In this document: in pieces, positions 15,642 through 25,502 of the stretch
Layout: every line of letters starts with the position of its first letter
How positions within the stretch are numbered: the stretch's first letter is position 1
From: an uncultured Mediterranea sp.
GTDB lineage: Bacteria; Bacteroidota; Bacteroidia; Bacteroidales; Bacteroidaceae
Direction of reading: 5' to 3'
Length of the DNA stretch: 50,804 nucleotides
NCBI GenBank assembly: GCA_945641355.1
Contig: CALZEQ010000023.1
Span: 1-50,804 of the forward strand
Notes under the pieces: generated by a model
The model's input: only the letters and a program-made list of their open reading frames with translations
Database searches by the model: none
What the model was told of the DNA's origin: nothing
Position numbers and translations under genes: made by a program

Positions 15642-18600
15642 TTGATTTATTTCATGAAACAATTTCTATCAGAAGAAGAGCAACGCTCTTCCTATCCAAA
15701 AGCGTGCAAAGGTAGCGATTTTTATCGGATTCTATGCTATCTGGCACTTCTATTTATTCCCCTCGGTATGCAGGCCCAACAGGCAGGCAACCGGCAGCGT
15801 ATCACCATCGACGTGAAAAACACCTCTCTGCAGGAGGTACTGAGGCAGGTGGAAAAGGCCACTGTCTATCGCTTCACCTACCGCGATGCCGACCTGCAAG
15901 GTGCCGCCAAAGTGACCCTCAACGTACGGCAGATGGACGTGGAGCCGTTCCTGCGGGAAGTGCTAACCCCATCCAACCTCAGTTTCCGTCGCAACGGAAA
16001 CACCTTCTCCATCATTCAGGCTAACACAACACACACAGGCAACGCACAGACCTTAAGAGGTAAGGTCAAAGACAGCAACGGTGAGCCGATAATCGGCGCC
16101 AACGTCACCGTGAAAGGCACTTCAATAGGTACGATTACAGATATAGACGGCAACTTCGCGCTCGAAGCCCCAGCCGAAGGCACACTGCACGTATCCTTCA
16201 TCGGATATGCGGCCACCGATGCCAAGATAAACGGACGCAACCACATGGACATCATCCTGCAGGAAGACACCGAACTGCTGGACGAAGTGGTGGTGATAGG
16301 CTACGGTACGGCCAAACGAAAGGACTTTGCCGGCTCGGTATCTTCCCTCAAAATGGAGAATACACCCATCGCCTTGGCACCCAATACCAATGCACTGGAG
16401 TCGTTGAAGGGTTCGGTCACAGGTCTGGATGTCGGCTATGCCAACTCAGCCGGCAGTGAACCCGGCCTGCAGATACGCGGACAGAACTCTATCTCGGGAT
16501 CGAACGCTCCGCTGATCGTAGTAGACGGAATCATCTATATGGGCTCCATCAACGACATCAATCCCAATGACATCACCTCGGTGGATGTTTTGAAAGATGC
16601 CACATCGGCAGCAGTATACGGTTCGCGCTCGGCCAACGGCGTGGTCATCATCACGACCAAGAAGGGACAGCAGGGCAAACCCGTCATCTCATTCAACGCC
16701 AACAACAGCGTGCAGATGTGGGCATGCAAACCCGACTTGATGACGGCCGAACAATGGCTGGACGCTACGATGGCACGCAACAAATACACCGAGCCCAGTT
16801 TCCTGACGGGACAGCAGTTGAGCAACTACCAGAACGGAATCAGTACCGATTGGTTTGACCTGGCCACACGTACAGGCTACACACAAGACTATCAAGCCTC
16901 GGTATCGGGTGCCAACGAACGGGTGAACTACTACTTCTCTGCTGCATATACCGACAGCAAAGGCATTGTGAAAGGAGATGACTACAACCGCATCACCATC
17001 AAAGGTAAAATTGACACACACATCAACGACTGGCTGCAGGTAGGAGCAGATGCCTCTTATTCGCGCTCTGACTACTCGGGCAACAGCGCCAGCCTGTGGG
17101 CCGTACAGACTATGTCTCCCTTTGGAGTACCCTATCGCAGCGAAGGGCTGTTGGAGAAGTACCCGAACGGCACCAACGAATCGGTCAATCCGTTGTGGGG
17201 TGTCAACGACGGTACGCAGGACAATGTAGACCTACGCAACAACTTCCGCCTGAATGCGTTTGCCGAGGTGAACGTACCCTTTATCAAAGGATTGTCATAC
17301 CGTCTGAATTACTCTACCAATCTGGACATTCAGAACAAGAGTAACTTCGTACACGAATCGTACTTTACCTACGTAGGTGCATACGACGACGAGAACCGAT
17401 ATGCAGCCTCTACACAGAAGAACTACCTGGCCAGTGCAAACGGATACAGCAACGACTATCGCACCAGCAGCTGGGTAATCGACAACATCCTGACCTATGC
17501 CAATTCGTTTGGCAAGCACAACATCACCCTGACTGCCGTAGCCACCCGAGACAGCAAGCACTACAAGTATAAGCAGATGCGAGGCAGCGACTTCGTTTCC
17601 AACGGTAACACCCTGCTGGGTATCGACGGTCTGCCGTTTGCTTCCACACAGAAGATATCCAACGATGCCTGGAAACAGAACAACATTGGTTATCTGGGCA
17701 GAGCCTCGTACAACTTCGACAACACCTACTATCTGACAGCATCCTACCGGCGCGACGGCGCATCGGTATTCGGAACCAATAGCAAATGGGGAAACTTCGG
17801 AGCTGCCGGCGTGGCTTGGCGTATCTCGAACGAAGAGTTCATGAAAAAGCTGACATGGGTGGACGACCTGAAACTGAAGGCTTCGTGGGGTCGAAACGGT
17901 AACCAAGGTATCGGAGCTTACTCTACGCTGTCAAGAGTATCTGCCGGCTCATCGGGCGGCATCAAGGTGACTTTCGGAAACAGCGGCAAAGTATCCTATG
18001 GTATCAATCAGGGCAGCATCGGTAATACAGACCTGGGATGGGAAACCACAGAAGCATGGAACTTCAGTTTTGAATCGGCCCTGTTGGGCAACAGACTGTT
18101 TGTGGATCTAGACCTCTATTTCTCCAAGACCTACGACCAGCTGTTCAACCGAACCATCCCTGTAATGACCGGATTCAGTAGCATCTATGCCTCCATGGGC
18201 GAGGTACAGAACAGAGGTGTGGAACTCACCGTGCGTACAGTCAACATCCAGACCGACCGCTTCAAATGGAGCAGCGGACTGACCTTCTGGCTGAACCGTG
18301 ACAAGCTGACCAAACTCTATGGCGAAGACCTCGACGGAGACGGCAAGGAAGATGACGATATAGGAAACCGACTCTTCATCGGCGAGTCTATCCACTCCAT
18401 CTACGGCTACAAGCAGGACGGCATCGTACAGGAAAGCGACGTAGAATATATGGAGAAGAACGGCGTGGCTGCAGGTACACCGAAGTATGTGGACATCACC
18501 GGCGACGGTGTCATCACCACGGATGACAGATACATCATCGGCAACTATAATCCGAACTTCAAGCTGAACCTGAACAACACGGTAAGTTACAAAGACTTTG

Positions 18601-19025
18601 AACTGTATGCCATGATTACGGGCACCTTCGGAGGCAACGGCTACTATCAGCAGTCCAACAAGGCCGCCTACGTCATCGGTGGCGGCGGTGACTTCTTCGG
18701 TGTAAACAGCCTTTATGTACCCTATTGGACTCCCGAGCATCCCAGCAACAAGTATCCGGCAGCCACCTACACGGGCGACTCCTTCTTCATGGGTCTGCAA
18801 AGCCGTGCCTTCGTACGTCTGCAAGACATCAGCCTTTCATACTCCTTCAGACAACCTTGGGTGAAGAAGGCCGGCATCAGCACACTGAAGCTGTTTATAA
18901 CAGGAAAGAATCTGCTGACCTTCAGCGGATGGGACGGCGGCGACCCCGAAATCGGGAACTCCATCGTCAACGGTACCTACCCCGTCATGAAATCGCTGTC
19001 TGTAGGTGCAACTATCAGTTTCTAA
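15642..19025 (+). CDS. SusC/RagA TonB-dependent transporter with STN domain (PUL 1)
   Basis: 1127-residue outer-membrane oligosaccharide transporter. A leader at about 25-47 (YLALLFIPLGMQAQQ) is followed by an STN signalling domain at about 52-120 (ITIDVKNTSLQEVLRQVEKA). A carboxypeptidase-regulatory-like domain lies at about 133-205 (TITDIDGNF), then the TonB box/plug junction LDEVVVIGYG and a plug to about 345. The barrel ends in SVGATISF with a terminal Phe. The STN domain is the part that signals to FecR, in keeping with the fecR gene just upstream. Start at Met5 (15654) is equally possible. A SusD partner follows after 15 nt. Confidence 0.95.
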   Translation: MIYFMKQFLSEEEQRSSYPKACKGSDFYRILCYLALLFIPLGMQAQQAGNRQRITIDVKNTSLQEVLRQVEKATVYRFTYRDADLQGAAKVTLNVRQMDVEPFLREVLTPSNLSFRRNGNTFSIIQANTTHTGNAQTLRGKVKDSNGEPIIGANVTVKGTSIGTITDIDGNFALEAPAEGTLHVSFIGYAATDAKINGRNHMDIILQEDTELLDEVVVIGYGTAKRKDFAGSVSSLKMENTPIALAPNTNALESLKGSVTGLDVGYANSAGSEPGLQIRGQNSISGSNAPLIVVDGIIYMGSINDINPNDITSVDVLKDATSAAVYGSRSANGVVIITTKKGQQGKPVISFNANNSVQMWACKPDLMTAEQWLDATMARNKYTEPSFLTGQQLSNYQNGISTDWFDLATRTGYTQDYQASVSGANERVNYYFSAAYTDSKGIVKGDDYNRITIKGKIDTHINDWLQVGADASYSRSDYSGNSASLWAVQTMSPFGVPYRSEGLLEKYPNGTNESVNPLWGVNDGTQDNVDLRNNFRLNAFAEVNVPFIKGLSYRLNYSTNLDIQNKSNFVHESYFTYVGAYDDENRYAASTQKNYLASANGYSNDYRTSSWVIDNILTYANSFGKHNITLTAVATRDSKHYKYKQMRGSDFVSNGNTLLGIDGLPFASTQKISNDAWKQNNIGYLGRASYNFDNTYYLTASYRRDGASVFGTNSKWGNFGAAGVAWRISNEEFMKKLTWVDDLKLKASWGRNGNQGIGAYSTLSRVSAGSSGGIKVTFGNSGKVSYGINQGSIGNTDLGWETTEAWNFSFESALLGNRLFVDLDLYFSKTYDQLFNRTIPVMTGFSSIYASMGEVQNRGVELTVRTVNIQTDRFKWSSGLTFWLNRDKLTKLYGEDLDGDGKEDDDIGNRLFIGESIHSIYGYKQDGIVQESDVEYMEKNGVAAGTPKYVDITGDGVITTDDRYIIGNYNPNFKLNLNNTVSYKDFELYAMITGTFGGNGYYQQSNKAAYVIGGGGDFFGVNSLYVPYWTPEHPSNKYPAATYTGDSFFMGLQSRAFVRLQDISLSYSFRQPWVKKAGISTLKLFITGKNLLTFSGWDGGDPEIGNSIVNGTYPVMKSLSVGATISF

Positions 19026-19040
19026 CTCTATATACCCATT

Positions 19041-20837
19041 ATGATGAACAACATAACGAAAATAATGAAAACGATGCCAGCCGTGCTATTGGCGGCCTTG
19101 GCATTCAACAGCTGTGATGATGCCGGTTTCCTGAAAGAGGAGCCGGAGACATTCTACACGGTAGACAATATCTTCAACAGTCAGGATCAGGTGGACCAGG
19201 TCATCTCTACCTGCTACTTGCGCGTACGCCACATGTTCTGTCCCTACAACAACTGGGGCGAGCTGGACCAATGGTCATACCGCATGAGCAACGGTACGGA
19301 TATGTTTGATGTGCCCACCATACGATATAGCTATCGGTTCAACGACTACTCCATCCTCTCCAGCCAAAGTGGAGTATACAAAACCGTCTACTCAAACTAC
19401 TACTATCTGATTACCTCCGCCAATCAGGCCATCGATGCAGCAGAGCGGGAGAACATCACGTGGGACTCGGACAGCAGCAAACGGTGGGCGTTGGCACAGG
19501 CCCGCTTCTTCCGCGCCTTTGCCTACCGCAACTTGGGTGAACTGTTTGGTGGCGTGCCTCTTGTCACGGAAGTGACTACCACTCCCCGCTACGACTATGC
19601 CCGTTCGAGCCGCATGGAGACCTACCAGTTTGCCATTGACGAGCTGGAAGCCATCCTCAACGACGTACCGGAAAGCGCCGAAGCCGGACGCATCGTCAAA
19701 GGCGTAGTGCAGCACAACCTGTGCCAGCTCTATATTGACAAGGGTGTGCTACTGGAGGAAGCAGGACAAAGCGGAAGCGAAGCTTATAACAAAGCGGTGA
19801 GGTATGCCTCCGACATCATCGACGGAGGTCACTTCCAGCTGATGACAGCGCGTTTCGGCACCCGTAAGGATCAGCATCCGGAATACTACTATGCCAATGC
19901 CGCCAACCAGCAGACACCCGAACACTCGTACACGGCAGCAGGCTATCCCATCGAAGGAAACGTATTCTGGGACCTCTTTCAGGAGGGGAATCAGGACTAT
20001 GAGAACGGCAACAAAGAGGCCATCTGGGTATCGCAATCCGACTACAACCTGTACAAGGAAGAGGGTGACGACTTCCGCCTCTACTATTCAGCCATCTATG
20101 GTCCTGTATTCCGAGACCAGGGCGGAGCGTACCTCAATGGCAACATGGAGGATGTGGGCGGACTGGGCATGGTGCAAGTGTGCCCTACCTTCTACACACG
20201 CGACCTGATCTATGCCGGCAAGTGGGCTGATGACATGCGCAACTCGGAAGCCGTGTTCCGCAGAATCTTTATCGGCAATCAACCCGGAACAGAATACTAC
20301 GGGAAGGTGGTACCCTGGAACCTGCTTTACAAGGAAGATGCCAACGGAGTGAAGAGCGATGCGGCAGCCACCATGCTATATCCCATCTCCTGCAAAATCG
20401 GTACCGACAGATATACGGGTATAGAGGACGGCCAGAACTACACGGCGCTGTTCAGAGACGACTATCTGCTCCGCTTGCCCGAGACCATCCTGCTGCGGGC
20501 AGAGGCCTATTGGCGACTAGGAGACAAGTCAGCTGCATCGGCTGACATCAACAAGTTGCGCCAGAGAGCCCAATGCGGCTATCTAGTTACAGAGAGTGAT
20601 GTGGATGTAGACCTCATCCTGGACGAACGGGCCAGAGAACTGGTCTATGAAGAGTCCAGATGGAACACACTGCTCCGCATGGGCAACAACATTGCCATCG
20701 AACGCATCAAGAAGTACGCTTACTGGTCATGTGCCGGCACCTCATTGGCCGAAAAGAACTTCTCCTTGTGGCCTATCCCGCAAGATGTAATTGATACGAA
20801 CAAGGATGTGACGTTAGAACAGAATCCCGGCTGGTAA
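19041..20837 (+). CDS. SusD/RagB surface glycan-binding lipoprotein (PUL 1)
   Basis: 598 residues; leader with lipobox (ALAFNSCDD, Cys near 29), so surface lipoprotein. SusD-type TPR helices are visible around RWALAQARFFRAFAYRNLGELFGGVPLV at about 154-181. The C-terminal signature LILDERARELVYEESRWNTLLRMG is at about 531-554, and it ends in LWPIPQDVIDTN...LEQNPGW, the classic SusD end. It lids the SusC barrel and binds oligosaccharide. The spacing to susC (15 nt) and a long hairpin 20 nt after its stop are notable. Confidence 0.95.
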   Translation: MMNNITKIMKTMPAVLLAALAFNSCDDAGFLKEEPETFYTVDNIFNSQDQVDQVISTCYLRVRHMFCPYNNWGELDQWSYRMSNGTDMFDVPTIRYSYRFNDYSILSSQSGVYKTVYSNYYYLITSANQAIDAAERENITWDSDSSKRWALAQARFFRAFAYRNLGELFGGVPLVTEVTTTPRYDYARSSRMETYQFAIDELEAILNDVPESAEAGRIVKGVVQHNLCQLYIDKGVLLEEAGQSGSEAYNKAVRYASDIIDGGHFQLMTARFGTRKDQHPEYYYANAANQQTPEHSYTAAGYPIEGNVFWDLFQEGNQDYENGNKEAIWVSQSDYNLYKEEGDDFRLYYSAIYGPVFRDQGGAYLNGNMEDVGGLGMVQVCPTFYTRDLIYAGKWADDMRNSEAVFRRIFIGNQPGTEYYGKVVPWNLLYKEDANGVKSDAAATMLYPISCKIGTDRYTGIEDGQNYTALFRDDYLLRLPETILLRAEAYWRLGDKSAASADINKLRQRAQCGYLVTESDVDVDLILDERARELVYEESRWNTLLRMGNNIAIERIKKYAYWSCAGTSLAEKNFSLWPIPQDVIDTNKDVTLEQNPGW

Positions 20838-20857
20838 CATAATCATTTTTTATATAC

Positions 20858-20906
20858 TATTACACTGTAGAGCGGGCGACGGGAGTCGCCTGCCTATAGT
20901 GTAATA
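20858..20906 (+). promoter_or_regulatory. Long hairpin between susD and the GH106-like gene
   Basis: A stem of about 22 bp with two G-U pairs and one bulged A (20871), capped by a GGGA tetraloop of the GNRA type. Outer arms are ATTACACTGTAG / CTATAGTGTAAT and inner arms GCGGGCGAC / GTCGCCTGC. There is no U run directly after it, so it may stabilise the susCD mRNA 3' end or attenuate transcription into the enzyme gene. Confidence 0.7.
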
Positions 20907-20942
20907 CCTTTCTTTCCAACTAATCATTTCAACATTAATCAT

Positions 20943-23900
20943 TTGTTTTCCCTTATGAAAAAGATTCTTCTCTTGTTAATGCTTCTCGGCAGTCTTCAGT
21001 TTGCCCTGTCACAGACGGACCACCGGATAGGACATCCGGACCGTACGGGCACAAGCGACATTTACGCCCTGTTCAAGAATCCTCCCAAAGGATACGGAGA
21101 GGTACCCTTCTACTGGTGGTTGGGCGACACACTGACCAGAGAACACCTGTCCGACCATCTGGACATGCTGCAGGGGAAGAGCATCTCCAGCCTGCAAGTG
21201 AACTATGCACACAGTGACAAGGGCGGGAAGGCATGGGGACTGACCTACCGGTCGCAGCCCGACCTGTTTACCGAAGAATGGTGGGAACTATTCGGCTGGT
21301 TTCTGAAGGAGGCCAAGAAACGCGGGATGACCGTCAGCCTCAGCGACTACACCTTGGGCGTAGGACAGGAGAAGTTCGTGGACGAGGCGTTGGCCGAACA
21401 TCCCGAGATAGAGGGCGCGGAACTGCGCTTCACGAAGCTCCGCTTCCAACGTCACGTCTCATACAAGTTGCCGCATCCTGCCATCGCCCTGCAGGCCTAC
21501 CCCATCGGCAAGGATGGAGAGTGGGCCTCCAACGAGCCGACAGACCTGACGAATCAGGTGGCGGACAACCGGCTGGAATGGGATGCCCCGTATGCCGGAG
21601 AGTGGATGTTGGCCTGCATCTATGCAGAGCCTGTCAGTCCGTCATACGACCCCATGCATCCGCTCTCGGGCAGCGTCTACATCCGGCACTTCTTCCAGCA
21701 GTTTGAGAACCGCTTCAAGGACGATTTTGAGGGAGGCGTCAACTTCTTCTTCTCCGACGAGCTCAACTTCAACCTGAAGGGACTGCTTTGGAACGGCTTC
21801 TTCCGCAACGAGTTCCGTCGGCGCAAAGGGTACGACATCGTGCCCCATCTGGTGGCCCTGTTTGAGGATGCAGGCAGACTGACCTCCAAATACCGCATGG
21901 ATTTCAACGACGTGATGGTGTCGCTCAGCGAGGAGCACTTCTTCAAGCCCATCTACGACTGGCATGAACGGCGGGGACTGATATATGGATGCGACCACGG
22001 TGGCCGGGGGCTTGATGTGACCGAGTTTGGCGACTACTTCCGCACCCAACGCTGGAACCAGGCACCCGGATGCGACCAGCCCAGCCTGCAGCACGACATC
22101 ATCAAGAATAAGGTGGCCTCCTCCATCGCGCACCTCTACAACCGTCCGCGCACCTGGCTGGAGGGTTTCTACGGCAGCGGATGGGATACCTCGTCGGCCA
22201 TGCTGCTGGATGCCATATTCAGCAACTTCGTGCAAGGGCAAAACCTGTTGAGCCTTCACGGCCTCTATTACAGCACTCCCGGCGGATGGTGGGAGTGGGC
22301 ACCCCCGTGCAACCATTTCCGTATGCCCTATTGGGAGCACATGCCCCATCTGCTCCGGTGTACCGAGCGGCTCAGCTACCTGCTGTCACAGGGATATCAC
22401 TGTGCCGATGTGGCCGTCCTCTATCCTGTAGAGTCGGTGGTGGCCGGGCATGGCGACCGTTCTGTCCGGTGTGCCTTCGAGCTGGGACGGCAGATTTACG
22501 ACCGCGGAATAGACTTTGACTTCATGGACTACGAGTCGCTAGCCCGTGCCACCGTGCGCGACGGAAAGCTGACCGTAGCCAACGAAACATACCCCGTCCT
22601 CGTCATACCCTCCATGAAGGCCATCCGCCAAGCATCGCTGGAGAAGGCACTGGCCCTGCGTGCGGCAGGCGGCACCGTCATCTTCATCGACGAGCTGCCC
22701 GTAGAGACCGACCATGGCACCATCGGCAAAGGCCCGCTACAGGATTCGTTGCTGCAATGCAGCCCTGTGAGCTTACAAAAGGCCGTTCAGAAGCTGGCAA
22801 CAGAGCGGACACCCGACTTCCGGCCTGCAACCTCCAAGGCCTGTGTGATGCACCGCCGGATAGGCGACAAGCAGCTGTATGCCGTCTACAACGTACCGAA
22901 AGGGTCGGAATGCTTCTTCCGGGCCAAGGGGGCGGTAGAACTGTGGAATCCGTGGAACGGCGAACGCAAGCGGCTGACCGCCACCAAGCAGGTGGCGGAC
23001 GGTACGCTGGTGACGATGCCCCTGGAAGCGACAGAGATACAGCTGCTACTATTCACCCCCGACGCCTGCAGTCAACTGGATCCGTGGCCCGACTACCGCG
23101 TCACCGACACCATGGAGGTAGGCGGCGACTGGGAGATAACCTACCTGCCCACCATGGACAACAAGTGGGGCGACTACCACTGGCCGGCCTCTGACGGACT
23201 GGTAGGACCCGAAATCAGGCGCGTGCGCACCACCTGCCAGCCGCAGCCCGGATGGCAGGAGCCTTCCTATGCCGATGACGGCTGGCGGTGGGAGACGAAC
23301 GCCTTCTCCTCCCAGTTCCTCTACAGCGGCCCCCTACCCCGTGCGCTGCCTGCCCACTTGCTGCACAGCGACTCGCTCCATGCCTCGTGGACGGAGTATG
23401 CCTTCTCGTGGAGGTGGGGCGTGGAGGATGACTACGGGCATCAGGGATACCATGGCCTGAAGTGTGAGGTTCACGACGACTTCATCCGTCTGGGGCAGCT
23501 GGTTCCCAACGCCACAGGACTGGTGCGCCGTCCGCATCCCATGGGCAACCACCACTACCTATACACCCACGTCGTGGCACCCCATGCAGGCACCTTCACG
23601 TGGCAGGCCGGCAGCACCCTGCCCCGCGCCGTCTACGTCAATGGTCGGCCGGTGAACCTGCACGCGCACACCGTCACGCTGAAGCGGGGTTCCAACAGCC
23701 TGCTGCTACACTACGACACGGCCTGCACCACCTACTTTGTGGTGACGGAAGCGGACCGGGAGGATACCTACTGGCCGGAGTCCATTCCGGAAAGGCCATT
23801 GGCTTCGCGGTGGAACGGCCTGCAGCGGCTGCTGCCATACGTCACCACGCCCCGGATAGACACCTGCTACTACCGCTTTACCGTAGCGCCGGGCACCGTG

Positions 23901-24506
23901 GGTCTGCTCTTCCACGCCTATGCTGACAGCGTCAGTCTGTGGGCCGACGGGCGGCGGGTAGGATGTACACGGATAGGCCAACGTGCCGACGGCTGCTCGC
24001 AGTACCGAGCCAACTTCAACGCCGCAGCCGATGGCGGTCCGCAGCTCATCGCCATCCAGGCATCGGCCATCCGCAGTGGCAGGCGAGGCGGCGCACTGTT
24101 CCCCTATCCCATCAAGCAGCTGTGTAGCAAGGGCAGGAGCCGTTCAGGTGACTGGGGCGAACAGGAAGGATTGGCATACTATTCGGGCGGCATCTGCTAC
24201 TCCAACCATTTCACCCTCCCTGCATTGGATACACACAAGCACTATCTGCTGGATCTGACGGATGTGGTCTCTTCCGCCGAGGTGTGGGTCAACGGGCAGC
24301 TGGTGGGCGTCCGCATGGCCGCTCCCTGGAGGTTCGATATTACAGCCTATCTGAAGGAAGGAGACAACCTGCTCTCCATCCGGGTGTACAACACCGCACA
24401 CAACCACTACCGTAGCATACCCACCCTGTACAACCGGAGCCGGCCATCCGGCCTGCTGGACAAGGTGCTCATCCATCAGTGCGATGCGATTATGCTGCAA
24501 AGATAG
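20943..24506 (+). CDS. Large secreted glycosidase, GH106-like
   Basis: 1187 residues with a signal peptide (KKILLLLMLLGSLQFALSQ). The N-terminal catalytic region resembles the GH106 alpha-L-rhamnosidase superfamily (Pfam Glyco_hydro_106): PFYWWLGDTLTREHLSDHLD at about 55-74. FFFSDELNF at 268-276 offers Glu273 as a candidate acid, and YGCDHGGRG is near 346. Beta-sandwich modules follow, and residues about 1085-1180 form a galactose-binding-like jelly roll (AEVWVNGQLVGVRMAAPWRFDITAYL). The match to GH106 is from recognition only; a sister family is possible. It would act on the glycan imported by the SusC/D pair upstream. It is followed by a small GCCCC/GGGGC hairpin at 24509-24523. Confidence 0.75.
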   Translation: MFSLMKKILLLLMLLGSLQFALSQTDHRIGHPDRTGTSDIYALFKNPPKGYGEVPFYWWLGDTLTREHLSDHLDMLQGKSISSLQVNYAHSDKGGKAWGLTYRSQPDLFTEEWWELFGWFLKEAKKRGMTVSLSDYTLGVGQEKFVDEALAEHPEIEGAELRFTKLRFQRHVSYKLPHPAIALQAYPIGKDGEWASNEPTDLTNQVADNRLEWDAPYAGEWMLACIYAEPVSPSYDPMHPLSGSVYIRHFFQQFENRFKDDFEGGVNFFFSDELNFNLKGLLWNGFFRNEFRRRKGYDIVPHLVALFEDAGRLTSKYRMDFNDVMVSLSEEHFFKPIYDWHERRGLIYGCDHGGRGLDVTEFGDYFRTQRWNQAPGCDQPSLQHDIIKNKVASSIAHLYNRPRTWLEGFYGSGWDTSSAMLLDAIFSNFVQGQNLLSLHGLYYSTPGGWWEWAPPCNHFRMPYWEHMPHLLRCTERLSYLLSQGYHCADVAVLYPVESVVAGHGDRSVRCAFELGRQIYDRGIDFDFMDYESLARATVRDGKLTVANETYPVLVIPSMKAIRQASLEKALALRAAGGTVIFIDELPVETDHGTIGKGPLQDSLLQCSPVSLQKAVQKLATERTPDFRPATSKACVMHRRIGDKQLYAVYNVPKGSECFFRAKGAVELWNPWNGERKRLTATKQVADGTLVTMPLEATEIQLLLFTPDACSQLDPWPDYRVTDTMEVGGDWEITYLPTMDNKWGDYHWPASDGLVGPEIRRVRTTCQPQPGWQEPSYADDGWRWETNAFSSQFLYSGPLPRALPAHLLHSDSLHASWTEYAFSWRWGVEDDYGHQGYHGLKCEVHDDFIRLGQLVPNATGLVRRPHPMGNHHYLYTHVVAPHAGTFTWQAGSTLPRAVYVNGRPVNLHAHTVTLKRGSNSLLLHYDTACTTYFVVTEADREDTYWPESIPERPLASRWNGLQRLLPYVTTPRIDTCYYRFTVAPGTVGLLFHAYADSVSLWADGRRVGCTRIGQRADGCSQYRANFNAAADGGPQLIAIQASAIRSGRRGGALFPYPIKQLCSKGRSRSGDWGEQEGLAYYSGGICYSNHFTLPALDTHKHYLLDLTDVVSSAEVWVNGQLVGVRMAAPWRFDITAYLKEGDNLLSIRVYNTAHNHYRSIPTLYNRSRPSGLLDKVLIHQCDAIMLQR

Positions 24507-24589
24507 TGGCCCCGTGCAGGGGCAGGTATGCGCCCTGTGCGCAGTGTGATTTAGTCGGATTTACCGCAAACACGGTGGCCAGACCTTCT

Positions 24590-24668
24590 AAACCCTATGT
24601 TTACGAACCGCAAACCCTGTGTTTACGATGTGTAAACATAGGGTTTGGAAGGTGTAAACGTAGGGTTT
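24590..24668. repeat. Nested array of four 15-mer repeats
   Basis: Units AAACCCTATGTTTAC (24590), AAACCCTGTGTTTAC (24612), GTAAACATAGGGTTT (24632) and GTAAACGTAGGGTTT (24654). The first two are direct and the last two are their reverse complements, with a pitch of 22, 20 and 22 nt. The array could fold into one long hairpin or two alternatives. It sits between the PUL 1 enzyme gene and the AT-rich cores. Confidence 0.85.
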
Positions 24669-24682
24669 GGGGTGTGACGCAA

Positions 24683-24800
24683 TGACAGAAATGACGGCTT
24701 ATCCTTTATGTAGTATCTATATACATAAATTCGTTTACTATATAGGGAATTAATTTTATTTTCAGGGTCTTATATAAGAAACCGCTGTCATTTCTGTCAT
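24683..24800. repeat. AT-rich core element, copy 1, with 13-bp inverted arms
   Basis: Arms TGACAGAAATGAC (24683-24695) and GTCATTTCTGTCA (24787-24799) are exact reverse complements. They enclose an AT-rich core at about 24711-24781 that contains TACTATATAGGGAATTAA. The right arm is a 9-nt-period doublet: TGTCATTTC then TGTCATCAA. Confidence 0.8.
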
Positions 24801-24821
24801 CAATACTATACAGTATGCTAA

Positions 24822-25275
24822 TCAAAACAAGTCATCGAGCATGACCTCATTCTGCACAATACCACTGTACATGTTATGCTTCAATCCCTTTGAGGTGATA
24901 AACGTGAGGTGAATACTCTTGTTGTCGTCGTGAAGCAATTCGCGAAGACGCTCTATACGCCGGAGCAGTATATCGTGGTAATTATTATCTATGACGAATG
25001 GCGAGGTGGTGAACTTCATCTCGCAGAGATTGACCACGTTGTCATTGCGGATGATTATTAGGTCTATCTGCATTCCTTCGCCCTCATCATCAGACTTCAG
25101 GGTTAGTGTTGACTCACTCGACACGACAAAAACGCCTCAATCCATGACTCCGGCCTTTTCCTCTCGTCAAGCCCTGCCTTGACCATCGAGAAATAGAAAC
25201 TGAGCAATTGGTCTTTCATGGATGTCTTGTACGACTCATCGTCAATAGATTTGATTTGGCGGAATAATATTTAGC
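24822..25275 (-). pseudogene. Truncated, frameshifted ATP-binding protein remnant
   Basis: The intact 3' part (24822-25124) encodes GMQIDLIIIRNDNVVNLCEMKF...HNMYSGIVQNEVMLDDLF. That is the C-terminal nuclease-like end typical of the AAA-ATPase/DUF4143-type proteins common in Bacteroidota; the D...E-K pattern is PD-(D/E)XK-like. Just upstream a second frame encodes QIKSIDDESYKTSMKDQ...RPESWIEAF and then stops. Adding one T to the T run near 25132-25136 would join the two frames. The large N-terminal ATPase part is absent: a stop lies at about 25274. So this is a decayed gene fragment. Confidence 0.7.
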
Positions 25276-25387
25276 TAATCTGGCGGATGTGTAGACGGCG
25301 ATAGCTATAGGAATCGGGGGTTCAGCATGGCATGACAGCCGGCTTTGGGTGCGTCGCTGTGTCGATTGTGACGCTCTTTTCTATAGA

Positions 25388-25484
25388 AGTATATATATAC
25401 ATAAATTCATTTACTATATAGGGAATGAATTTATTTTTCAGGAGTCTTATATATAAATAGGGCGACGCAAGCGACGCAGCGACA
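25388..25484. repeat. AT-rich core element, copy 2
   Basis: The core (25388-25458) matches copy 1 over roughly 60 nt, including ATACATAAATTC and TTTACTATATAGGGAAT. It is followed by a 9-nt-period repeat with an entirely different word: GCGACGCAA (25462), GCGACGCAG (25471), then CGACAC. Related GTCG words precede it at about 25350-25375. Confidence 0.8.
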
Positions 25485-25502
25485 CGCTATTTATATAGAT
25501 AT

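Noticed and set aside
24590..24668. Possible CRISPR array
   Set aside because: Units are 15 nt with inverted orientation and 5-7-nt gaps, no spacers and no cas genes.
24479..24685. 68-residue frame after the GH106-like gene
   Set aside because: Made largely of the 15-mer repeat units; no start signal.
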